DNA of 5,666 bases, taken from JAPLGZ01 sp038225095. Its GTDB lineage: Bacteria > Chloroflexota > Anaerolineae > Caldilineales > Caldilineaceae. Positions 1 through 4,779 of the stretch are shown piece by piece (position 1 is the stretch's first letter; each line of letters begins with the position of its first letter). The notes below the pieces were generated by a model that worked only from the letters and a program-made list of their open reading frames with translations, ran no database searches and had not been told where the DNA came from. The stretch lies in assembly GCA_038225095.1 (NCBI GenBank), contig JBBREZ010000459.1, positions 1 to 5,666 on the forward strand, read 5' to 3'. Both the position numbers and the translations under genes were made by a program.

Positions 1-498
1 CCCTGGTTAGATGTTGTGATGAAGGCTATCACCTGGACAGGCAATATCGGCGCAGTTGGGTTGGTGATTGGCTTGGCCGTATGGTTTTATTGGCACCACC
101 AACCACGTCAGGCACTGTTGCTCCTCGCCACCTTTGGCGGCGCAACGGTGCTTAATGCGCTCTTAAAACTCCTGTTTGCGCGCCCACGCCCCCTGCTCTT
201 TCCGCCGCTAGTCATTGAAACCGATTATAGTTTTCCTAGCGGCCACGCGGTGGCCGCTGTCAGCTTATATGGCTCGCTGGCAGTTTTACTGTGGCGACAA
301 CGCCACTATGGTTGGGCCATATTGGCGGGCAGCTGGGTGTTGGTGGTAGCGGTCAGTCGGGTCTATTTGGGTGTTCACTATCCGAGTGATGTACTGGCTT
401 CGCTGGCGATTGGGAGCTTATGGTTATTTGTAGCTTTTATTGTCTTCGATTGGTATGCGTCGCGCGTGCAGCCGGATCGGATAGAAACTAACAATTAA
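1..498 (+). CDS. PAP2-family membrane phosphatase, 5'-truncated by the window
   Basis: Integral membrane phosphatase of the PAP2 (type 2 phosphatidic acid phosphatase) superfamily, which removes phosphate from lipid phosphates such as phosphatidic acid, undecaprenyl pyrophosphate or phosphatidylglycerol phosphate. The frame is open to the window edge (it begins Pro-Trp-Leu-Asp), and PAP2 proteins normally carry one or two more membrane spans before this point, so the true start is probably upstream; the GTG at 16 and ATG at 19 are only internal candidates. Counting from 16, all three signature motifs are intact: K51-x6-R58-P59, P74-S-G-H77, and S114-R115-x5-H121-x3-D125. H77 and H121 are the expected catalytic histidines. 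Hydrophobic segments lie around residues 10-27, 34-50, 80-93, 100-113 and 127-145. The substrate cannot be read from the sequence. A Pho-box-like promoter lies just after the stop codon and serves the next gene, not this one. Confidence 0.93.
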   Translation, partial: PWLDVVMKAITWTGNIGAVGLVIGLAVWFYWHHQPRQALLLLATFGGATVLNALLKLLFARPRPLLFPPLVIETDYSFPSGHAVAAVSLYGSLAVLLWRQRHYGWAILAGSWVLVVAVSRVYLGVHYPSDVLASLAIGSLWLFVAFIVFDWYASRVQPDRIETNN

Positions 499-514
499 GA
501 AAGCTGTATTTTCC

Positions 515-547
515 TTTCATCATAATTTCATCATACAATGCTATGCT
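515..547 (+). promoter_or_regulatory. Pho-box-like promoter (tandem 11-bp repeats plus -10)
   Basis: Two adjacent 11-bp units, TTTCATCATAA (515-525) and TTTCATCATAC (526-536), differ only at the last base. Ten bases after the second TTCAT core comes TATGCT (542-547), a -10-like hexamer. No TTGACA-like -35 is evident; the repeats occupy that position, as in activator-dependent PhoB/PhoP promoters of the OmpR family. The same geometry recurs at 911-942. An alternative -10, TACAAT at 534-539, would overlap the repeats. The assignment to a Pho regulator is inference. Confidence 0.6.
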
Positions 548-572
548 GTAGGAATTAGACGGGGGAGGTGGT

Positions 573-710
573 ATGTCTCCTGCACTTGACGCAATAAAAA
601 TGGGGAAATTGTATGAGTATTCTGCACACAGCACTGGCAATATATGGATGTCTGACCGTGCTCGCAACCCTCGTTGGCTTGTCGGCCTGCATCGTCGCCG
701 GCAGAAGTGA
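573..710 (+). CDS. Possible 45-aa overlapping or leader ORF, doubtful
   Basis: This ORF starts at the ATG directly behind the strongest Shine-Dalgarno-like stretch of the transcript, GGGGGAGGTGG (561-571), with GGAGG ending four bases before the ATG. It encodes 45 residues, polar and basic toward the C-terminus (ending R-R-R-Q-K), and overlaps the downstream membrane-protein ORF out of frame by 98 bases. The product resembles no family I recognise. The signal for its start is good but the peptide looks less protein-like than the overlapping frame. It may be a leader whose translation feeds ribosomes to the ATG at 613, or the purine-rich stretch may be coincidental. Confidence 0.25.
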   Translation: MSPALDAIKMGKLYEYSAHSTGNIWMSDRARNPRWLVGLHRRRQK

Positions 711-807
711 CGCTTATCGTGCTCGTCGCGTAAGACATGCTGCACAAACAAAGAAAAATTCTGGGTCAGGCGCACCAAGCAAGAAATGGCTCTTTGGCAT
801 TCATTGA
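613..807 (+). CDS. Small single-span membrane protein (64 aa), unknown function
   Basis: I do not recognise a family. Residues 3-29 form one long hydrophobic segment (ILHTALAIYG through IVAG), followed by a strongly basic tail (RARRVRH, then KK twice), which by the positive-inside rule should stay in the cytoplasm. It is a bitopic small membrane protein of the type often found as regulators or partners of larger membrane complexes. A GGGG-A stretch at 602-606 lies about 7 bases before the ATG and can act as ribosome binding site; a stronger one lies further upstream before the overlapping ORF at 573. The gene is a self-contained unit, with a Pho-box-like promoter (515-547) before it and a Rho-independent terminator (830-867) 22 bases after its stop. 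The shared promoter design with the phosphoesterase at 1176 suggests a role in the same response. This functional link is inference. Confidence 0.6.
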   Translation: MSILHTALAIYGCLTVLATLVGLSACIVAGRSDAYRARRVRHAAQTKKNSGSGAPSKKWLFGIH

Positions 808-829
808 TTCTAGCTAAGCAATGGGTTTA

Positions 830-867
830 GACCGCGGCTGGAAGCTTTTTCCGGGCAGCGGTCTTTT
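830..867 (+). terminator. Rho-independent terminator of the small membrane protein gene
   Basis: GACCGC (830-835) pairs with GCGGTC (858-863). Inside it, GC-T-GGAA (837-843) pairs with TTCC-G-G-C (849-856) with one bulged G and a G-U pair, around a five-base loop. TTTTATT follows directly. It sits 22 bases after the stop codon at 807 and separates this transcript from the next promoter at 886. Confidence 0.85.
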
Positions 868-884
868 ATTGGCATGACGGGCAG

Positions 885-942
885 CTTCATGAAGCATTCA
901 TCATGTTTGCTTCATCCTTGTTTCATCTCCTCCTGTTATCAT
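885..942 (+). promoter_or_regulatory. Double Pho-box-like promoter of the phosphoesterase gene
   Basis: Four TTCAT cores lie at 886-890, 897-901, 911-915 and 922-926: two pairs, each with an 11-bp period, set 14 bp apart. Exactly ten bases after the last core is TATCAT (937-942), one mismatch from the TATAAT consensus. The same core-to--10 distance is seen at 527-547. The 5' pair contains the perfect palindrome GCTTCATGAAGC (884-895), so a dyad-type binding site is an alternative reading for that part. Two boxes in series would fit stronger or more graded activation. A phosphate-releasing enzyme as target supports a Pho-type regulator. Confidence 0.65.
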
Positions 943-949
943 TGTCCAC

Positions 950-1175
950 AGCATTACGTCGACTTGAACTGATAGATACATCAAATAAACTCCGCCCAAT
1001 CGAGGAGGTCGCATGCTCTAATGCAAGCAGAGCAGCTTTAGAGCACACTGCCTCCCCATTGTGCAAGGTTTAAGTGTTTTCTCTATGAGTAAAGTCGCTA
1101 CCATAGATCATCCATCATTTGCTTGCGAACAATGTGGATGATCTACCCACTACTTGCGGCTAGGAGAGAAGCAAT
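950..1175 (+). promoter_or_regulatory. Long structured 5' leader of the phosphoesterase mRNA
   Basis: If transcription starts 6-9 bases after TATCAT, the mRNA has a leader of about 225 bases. It holds a strong ribosome binding site, GAGGAGG (1002-1008), followed by a two-codon ORF (ATG CTC TAA, 1013-1021) whose stop overlaps a second ATG (1021-1041, six codons then TAG). A hairpin, TGCTCTAA (1014-1021) with TTAGAGCA (1038-1045), covers these mini-ORFs. A second, stronger hairpin has 11 perfect base pairs, TAGATCATCCA (1104-1114) with TGGATGATCTA (1135-1145), and an inner CATT/AATG stem. Neither hairpin is followed by a U-run, so neither looks like a terminator. The ribosome binding site for the real gene is AGGAGA at 1162-1167, 16 bases past the second hairpin. 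I match it to no known riboswitch. Confidence 0.45.
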
Positions 1176-2171
1176 ATGTTTCGTTCTATCGGATTCATTT
1201 TTTTAATTATACTGGTTTTTGCGCTGGCATTGGCTGGCTATAGAAAGTTCGTCCCTAGCTCAGTCGTGAGGACGCCCCCCCTAACAACGATGGCTGGCGT
1301 AACCAGCGGGCCGCTATCAAGCACCGTTGCCCTATCAACAACGGCCCACTTGCCCATCTTCAAGCATATCTTCATCATTATTATGGAGAATAAAGAACGG
1401 TCGAGCATCGTCGATAACCCAGAAGCGTCCTATGTCAACCAGCTTGCCGCGCAGTATGCGCGGGCGAATCAATTTTACGCCACCCGCAAACCGAGTTTGC
1501 CCAACTATATGGCGTTGACTGGCGGCGACACCTTTAATATCAGCAACGACTGCATGGATTGTTTTGTCGCAAGTGATAGCATTGTCACCGCAATTGAGGC
1601 GTCGGGCCGCTCCTGGAAAGCATATATGGAAGGGATGCCGAAACCCTGCTTCGTTGGGGATGCGGGGCCGTTGTACCGGCAGAAACACAACCCTTTCATC
1701 TACTATGACAACGTCCGCAATGATCCAGCCCGTTGCCAGAAAATTGTGCCATTTACCCAGTTTGCCAGCGATCTGAAGGCTAATGCCTTGCCAAACTATG
1801 TTTGGATCACGCCTGACACCTGCAACGACACGCATAATTGCCCGATCAGCACGGGCGATGCCTGGCTTCAGAAATGGGTGCCGCAGATTCTAGCGTCGCC
1901 TGCCTGGAAAGATAAAGGGGTGCTATTTATCACTTACGATGAGGGTGATGGCCTGACGAGTTGCTGTACCTATGCCAACGGTGGTCAGATTGATACGCTT
2001 GTGATCTCGCCGCTTGTCCAACCCGGCTTCACGTCAAACGTCCCTTATGACCATTATTCGATCTTGCGCACCGTGGAGGAGGCGTGGAAGCTACCTTTAT
2101 TGGGCAAAACGAACTGCTCTTGCTCGGCGCCCATGACTGACTTTTTCGTCAAGCCGGCAGGTCAGGAATAA
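1176..2171 (+). CDS. Membrane-anchored phosphoesterase (acid phosphatase/phospholipase C superfamily)
   Basis: A 331-residue metal-dependent phosphoesterase of the alkaline phosphatase-like fold, closest in motif pattern to bacterial phosphoesterases grouped with phospholipase C and AcpA-type acid phosphatases. Residues 5-21 are a hydrophobic N-terminal segment after a short basic start; with no clear signal peptidase site it may stay as a membrane anchor, placing the enzyme outside the membrane. Residues 23-62 are a Pro/Ser/Thr-rich linker. Catalytic-domain landmarks are M70-E-N72 (metal ligands), S107-LPNY111 (the nucleophile region), H171-NPF, P213-D214 with the C217-N-D-T-H220 segment, G227-D228, Y254-D255-E256-G-D258, and D292-H293-Y-S followed by LRTVEE (297-302). 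Several cysteines (C126, C129, C158, C187, C216, C222, C263, C264, C314, C316) could form disulfides outside the cell. The start is fixed by AGGAGA 8 bases before the ATG. The Pho-box-like promoter suggests a role in scavenging phosphate from organic phosphates; the exact substrate is unknown. Confidence 0.9.
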   Translation: MFRSIGFIFLIILVFALALAGYRKFVPSSVVRTPPLTTMAGVTSGPLSSTVALSTTAHLPIFKHIFIIIMENKERSSIVDNPEASYVNQLAAQYARANQFYATRKPSLPNYMALTGGDTFNISNDCMDCFVASDSIVTAIEASGRSWKAYMEGMPKPCFVGDAGPLYRQKHNPFIYYDNVRNDPARCQKIVPFTQFASDLKANALPNYVWITPDTCNDTHNCPISTGDAWLQKWVPQILASPAWKDKGVLFITYDEGDGLTSCCTYANGGQIDTLVISPLVQPGFTSNVPYDHYSILRTVEEAWKLPLLGKTNCSCSAPMTDFFVKPAGQE

Positions 2172-2189
2172 AGCAGGTTAGTGCCTGCT
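2172..2189 (+). other. Small hairpin immediately after the phosphoesterase stop
   Basis: AGCAGG (2172-2177) and CCTGCT (2184-2189) form a perfect 6-bp stem with a 6-base loop directly after the TAA. No T-run follows, so it is more likely a 3' mRNA-stabilising structure or chance than an intrinsic terminator. Confidence 0.3.
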
Positions 2190-2361
2190 GAAAGTTGGCA
2201 GCAATAATTTGGCGTACCCTCAGTAACAAGCGACTGACACCTCTTTCTGCAACAACCGGATGCCTTCTAACCCTGTCCAAGTTCGTCTGGTCCACGAGTA
2301 ATGACCGTCGCCAAGTACGTTTCTAACTAGCGCGAAATCATCAATGGTCGGAGCTTAAACG

Positions 2362-2397
2362 CAACACACCACTACAATTTGTAGTGGTGTGTTGTTT
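2362..2397 (+). terminator. Strong terminator hairpin, possibly bidirectional
   Basis: CAACACACCACTACA (2362-2376) pairs perfectly with 2380-2394 over 15 bp, with a three-base ATT loop. TTT follows on the plus strand. On the minus strand CG then TTT follows. It lies about 190 bases after the phosphoesterase gene and 21 bases beyond the 3' end of the tRNA remnant on the minus strand, so it may end the former tRNA transcript, the phosphoesterase transcript, or both. Confidence 0.7.
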
Positions 2398-2417
2398 ACC
2401 TACTATATACGATTGAG

Positions 2418-2459
2418 TGGCGGCGGGTGGACTTGAACCACCGACCTAGGGATTATGAA
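2418..2459 (-). pseudogene. 3' half of a tRNA with CAT anticodon (tRNA-Met type)
   Basis: Read on the minus strand from 2459 to 2418: an anticodon loop TTCATAA (anticodon CAT), the 3' anticodon stem TCCCT, variable loop AGGTC, a perfect T-arm GGTGG-TTCAAGT-CCACC, then CGCCGCC and discriminator A, with no encoded CCA. The 5' half is missing: no GGCGGCG acceptor strand and no D-arm of normal size are found upstream (higher coordinates). What follows is the coding frame of an unrelated protein remnant. At most GGG (2461-2463) could continue the anticodon stem, with mismatches on both sides. CAT anticodons are used by initiator and elongator Met and by Ile2 tRNAs; the remnant does not decide between them. 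The perfect T-arm indicates recent origin, or that the half is a recombination attachment-site copy. Confidence 0.8.
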
Positions 2460-2460
2460 G

Positions 2461-3020
2461 CCCAGTGGTCACTTTACCAGCGATGTCACCCAGAAGACTA
2501 TTCCCGTCGCCAGCATTGCCAACGTCGGGCGCACCAGCCGCACAGAACAACTCCGCCTGGAAGGGCAGCATGATTTGCACGCCCAAAAGCTGGCGCTGAC
2601 GCTCTGGTCGCAAGGCGGCAGCGTGCTCAATGCCGCCAGTGGCATCAGCATCCGCACCGAAGGGGGCAAGACCTTTACCCGCCGCGGCAACGAGGCATGG
2701 CAAGAAGCCGACAACATGACGGATGGCTTTGCGCCGCAAGGTGACTTCCTGGGCTATCTGGCCGCCATCCGCAATGTAAGCAGCGGCGTGGCCGAGATGT
2801 GCAACGGCATCCACTTTACGCGCTACCGTTTCGCGATCGACGGCCCGGCCTTACCGACCCCACCGGCGCCTACACGGTGACGGTGCAGGCCGAAGACAAC
2901 GTGGGTAACCGCTCGACCCCAGCAACCAGCATCGTGCGGCTGGATGCTACCGGACCCGTCGCTACGCTGAACGCAACCGACCTCGCCCGCACGGTCATCA
3001 GCCAGACCCTCACCATTTAA
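2461..3020 (+). pseudogene. Remnant of a large secreted repeat/Ig-like-domain protein, frame broken
   Basis: Two adjoining reading frames look like parts of one protein. The first (from the tRNA junction to the TGA at 2878-2880) carries about 130 residues including DLHAQKLALTLW, DNMTDGFAPQGDFLGYLAAI and FTRYRFAIDG, a style I associate with large surface proteins of Chloroflexota. The second frame, meaningful from about 2850 to the TAA at 3018-3020, reads DPTGAYTVTVQAEDNVGNRS, typical of a bacterial Ig-like or cadherin-like repeat, and stops abruptly after QTLTI. The change of frame near 2840-2855 suggests an internal deletion that removed sequence between the two domains. There is no signal peptide, no credible ribosome binding site and no natural start; the ATG at 2455 is formed by tRNA bases. 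The DNA is visibly GC-richer than its flanks. It is most likely a displaced gene fragment left by rearrangement. Confidence 0.72.
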
Positions 3021-3050
3021 GTAAGGGCGAATTTCTATTTTAATAAAGAA

Positions 3051-3176
3051 ATGGATTCGAAATTGCTCAATTATGGTCTTCTGTGCGCGTTATTCAGCGG
3101 ATTGCCCCTCGCCACCATACTGGGTGCCCTCTTTGGCGCCATTGGCAGCTCTATCCGCTGGTTGGTTACTCACTAA
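3051..3176 (+). CDS. Tiny membrane protein (41 aa), unknown
   Basis: The ORF encodes 41 residues starting MDSKLLNYG and ending SIRWLVTH. Residues 6-32 are continuously hydrophobic with small-residue spacing (GALFGAIGSS), a glycine-zipper-like pattern that favours helix packing in membranes. The only Shine-Dalgarno candidate is a weak AAAGA directly before the ATG, so initiation may be inefficient. An AT-rich stretch (3031-3047) before it could be a promoter but no clear -35/-10 pair stands out. Its stop is three bases before the start of the next tiny ORF, which suggests coupled expression. I recognise no family. Types worth comparing are type I toxin peptides and small membrane regulators, but nothing in the sequence proves either. 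Confidence 0.5.
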   Translation: MDSKLLNYGLLCALFSGLPLATILGALFGAIGSSIRWLVTH

Positions 3177-3179
3177 ACC

Positions 3180-3317
3180 ATGCAAGCCGCGACGCTTCAA
3201 GCGAAAACTAGATGTACCCTTATCGCGCTGGTTCTTCTAAATCTGGGATTGATTGGGCTCCAAATCCTGCGCTACCCGCCGATTTTGGCCATGCCAGGTT
3301 TGTTTACACAGTATTAG
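3180..3317 (+). CDS. Tiny membrane protein (45 aa), paired with the previous ORF
   Basis: The ORF encodes 45 residues: a basic N-terminus (QAKTR, residues 7-11), a hydrophobic span of about 18 residues (TLIALVLLNLGLIGLQIL, 13-30), and a Pro-containing tail ending GLFTQY. The pattern fits a signal anchor or single membrane span with a short outside tail. The ATG follows the upstream stop codon by three bases and has no Shine-Dalgarno of its own, so translation would depend on reinitiation. The stop at 3315-3317 lies just before the inverted-repeat element at 3321. No family is recognised. Two consecutive intact hydrophobic frames make chance less likely, but in this scar region both could also be leftovers. 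Confidence 0.48.
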   Translation: MQAATLQAKTRCTLIALVLLNLGLIGLQILRYPPILAMPGLFTQY

Positions 3318-3320
3318 CTA

Positions 3321-3443
3321 AGAGACGGTCTGAAAAGAATTCGTAGGTGCGGTTTGTAACCGCACAATCAGGGGATGACCGAGAACGTGCGGTTACAAAC
3401 CGCACCTACAAAGTCCCTGATCCACCCTTTTCAGACCGTTTCT
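3321..3443. repeat. 123-bp nested inverted-repeat element (MITE-like)
   Basis: The outer 17-bp arms are 3321-3337 (AGAGACGGTCTGAAAAG) and 3427-3443, complementary except at one position. Inside lies a perfect 23-bp inverted repeat (3343-3365 and 3387-3409). Each of its arms is itself a small palindrome, GTGCGGTT-TGT-AACCGCAC on the left and the same stem around ACA on the right. A further pair, ATCAGGGGA (3367-3375) and TCCCTGAT (3414-3421), adds more pairing. CTAAGA occurs at both edges (3318-3323 and 3442-3447) and could be a target-site duplication overlapping the arms. There is no coding capacity. It fits a non-autonomous transposon or REP-type element moved by a transposase encoded elsewhere. 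Its right arm forms the 3' end of the WYL regulator gene. Confidence 0.85.
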
Positions 3444-4375
3444 AAGATATTTGTTGCAATGTTTCGGATCACATCACGTAATTCTATGGGCTGGATGATG
3501 GTGAAAGGAAAATCAAGACCAATTAGAAAACGAGCGATCCAATCCAACTGGTCGACATTGCTATAGAGTAAAACTCCTTCTTCACAGGGCTCGATTTTCA
3601 TTTTTGGTGACCAAGCTCTTTGTTGTACATGCTCAATCGTCGTCTTTAGAAGCACTGCTACTTGATATTTGCCGGGAATCGCTACCACGGAATCTAACAG
3701 ATGTTGCAACGCATCGAAGTTCTCCGGACAAATGAAGGATTGAGTGCCAAAATCCAACGATAAAATGCGATCCAAGCGAAACGTGCGCAGAGCGTTACGC
3801 AGATGACAGTAACCGGTGGTATACCAGTACCCCTGATTCACCACCAAGCCATAGGCATCAAAGGCGCGCTCTGATTCTTCGCCCTGCACCGAACGATAAC
3901 GCAGGATCACTTGCCGCTCCTGCTCAATGGCCAAACTAAGCGTAACCACAAACGCATATGCTACTTTGGGCACAGGTGGCGGCGTATTAAAAGTGATCGC
4001 CGCTTGCAGTGCCCGCACCTGGCTGAGCAGCTTTGCGGGCATGACCCGCTCAGTTTTGGCCAATGCCCCTTCGACCCCGACGATGTGAACCGGGAAGTGC
4101 AATTCACGCGTCGCCAATAGACCAAGGATCAAGGCAACCGCCTCAATATCAGTAAACATGATTGGCGGCAGTTTGTAATGTCCAAGCAGGCGATACAGAC
4201 CATTCGGTCCGCGCTCAGCTTCAATGGGGATGCCCATATCTTGTAGGGTCGCAATGTAGCGGCGCACTGTTCGTCCATCCACCTCCAGACGCTGCGCCAA
4301 CTCTCTGCCACTCATTTCCTTATAGGATTGTAACAACTCCAACACCGTCAGCAGCCGCGAACTTGGCGAATACAT
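3431..4375 (-). CDS. WYL-domain transcriptional regulator (YafY/DeoR-type)
   Basis: A 314-residue DNA-binding regulator with the usual length and order for this family. Residues 5-62 form a winged helix-turn-helix (GRELAQRLEVDGRTVRRYIATL, with the wing around ERGPNGLYRL). Residues about 140-208 are the WYL ligand-sensing domain with W184-Y185-T186 at the signature site and the downstream R198-F-R200-L-D202-R203 motif. Residues 235-312 match the C-terminal WCX extension. WYL proteins respond to nucleic-acid or nucleotide ligands in known cases; the ligand here is unknown. The start ATG lacks a clear Shine-Dalgarno, and the nearby GGAC belongs to the operator candidate. The last three residues E-T-V and the TGA stop (3431-3442) lie entirely within the arm of the inverted-repeat element, so the original C-terminus was probably altered. 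The target genes are not evident; the gene itself and the region toward 4571 are candidates. Confidence 0.92.
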   Translation of the reverse strand: MYSPSSRLLTVLELLQSYKEMSGRELAQRLEVDGRTVRRYIATLQDMGIPIEAERGPNGLYRLLGHYKLPPIMFTDIEAVALILGLLATRELHFPVHIVGVEGALAKTERVMPAKLLSQVRALQAAITFNTPPPVPKVAYAFVVTLSLAIEQERQVILRYRSVQGEESERAFDAYGLVVNQGYWYTTGYCHLRNALRTFRLDRILSLDFGTQSFICPENFDALQHLLDSVVAIPGKYQVAVLLKTTIEHVQQRAWSPKMKIEPCEEGVLLYSNVDQLDWIARFLIGLDFPFTIIQPIELRDVIRNIATNILETV

Positions 4376-4381
4376 TTAAAA

Positions 4382-4426
4382 TTTGTCCAATTAGGACGAT
4401 TTTTGTCCTAAACATGCTTTACTATA
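4382..4426 (-). promoter_or_regulatory. Candidate autoregulatory operator and promoter of the WYL gene
   Basis: TTAGGAC (4391-4397) and GTCCTAA (4405-4411) form a perfect 7-bp inverted repeat with a 7-base spacer. TTTGTCC also occurs as a direct repeat at 4382-4388 and 4402-4408, exactly 20 bp (two helical turns) apart. On the minus strand TATAGT (4426-4421) is a plausible -10 for the WYL gene, with the operator between it and the start codon. On the plus strand TATAAA (4423-4428) could serve divergent transcription. Binding by the WYL protein is inferred from position. Confidence 0.5.
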
Positions 4427-4570
4427 AAAGGCGCTATGGTTTCTGCCCTGCATTGTACCTAAAGAGGGCTGTTTTGAAAATACTCGGTCGAGGCCTATCT
4501 ACCTGAGAATGAGGCTGGCTCCAGGAAAGCACAACCTCCTTCTCCATTATAAAAAGAGAGGTAAACAGCA

Positions 4571-4666
4571 ATGACAGCAGAGAGTAAATCGGTACGACAA
4601 TTTTTAGCCATCATTGTGAGTTTGCTGGCGTTGGCCCGGCTACCATCAGCAACGTCGGGCACTTGA
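4571..4666 (+). CDS. Short signal-peptide-like ORF (31 aa), possible remnant
   Basis: It is preceded by a good ribosome binding site, GAGAGG (4556-4561), nine bases before the ATG. The product begins MTAESKSVRQ, continues with a hydrophobic stretch FLAIIVSLLALA (11-22) and stops after PSATSGT, which resembles a bare signal peptide. A +1 frame from about 4640 continues to a TAA at 4712-4714 as VGPATISNVGHLM and further, so a frameshift may have truncated a somewhat longer small secreted protein. CCTTCTC (4538-4544) upstream can pair with the GAGAGG and may hide it. Whether this is a gene, a leader or a relic cannot be settled from the window. No function is recognised. Confidence 0.35.
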   Translation: MTAESKSVRQFLAIIVSLLALARLPSATSGT

Positions 4667-4779
4667 TGGCACATTGTGCTCCGATAACGATCAGGAAAAA
4701 GTTCAATTTATAAAGCAGGCGAAACGTTCAACCGCGTAGTTGCCGGCGCGAAGTTTTTATGTACTCAAACATCCGATAA

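Noticed and set aside
488..778. 96-codon and 68-codon minus-strand frames between the PAP2 and small membrane genes
   Set aside because: They run opposite the promoter, small gene and terminator that are all consistent with plus-strand transcription, and their peptides are unlike proteins.
1104..1145. Intrinsic terminator at the 11-bp hairpin before the phosphoesterase
   Set aside because: No T-run follows on the plus strand and termination here would silence the gene it precedes; a leader structure is more likely.
1335..1835. 166-codon open frame on the minus strand inside the phosphoesterase gene
   Set aside because: It lies wholly opposite a gene with clear catalytic motifs, its translation shows no domain-like pattern, and no start signal is present.
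2418..2490. A complete tRNA on the minus strand, since GGTAAAGTGACC upstream of the anticodon faintly resembles a D-arm
   Set aside because: The would-be D-loop has only five bases, the anticodon stem keeps just three pairs with mismatches at both ends, and no GGCGGCG 5' acceptor strand exists. The bases also read as the adjacent protein fragment.
2446..2814. 122-codon minus-strand frame opposite the protein remnant
   Set aside because: Antisense open frame in GC-rich coding DNA; the plus-strand frames carry recognisable repeat-domain sequence and this one does not.
3321..3443. CRISPR repeats, because of the repeated GTGCGGTT/AACCGCAC units
   Set aside because: Only two units exist, they are inverted and self-palindromic, and there is no regular repeat-spacer series or cas gene.
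4162..4506. 114-codon plus-strand frame overlapping the 5' end of the WYL gene, including a 30-codon ORF from 4414
   Set aside because: Mostly antisense to the well-supported WYL gene; the part outside it (4414-4506) has no ribosome binding site and a composition with no protein character.
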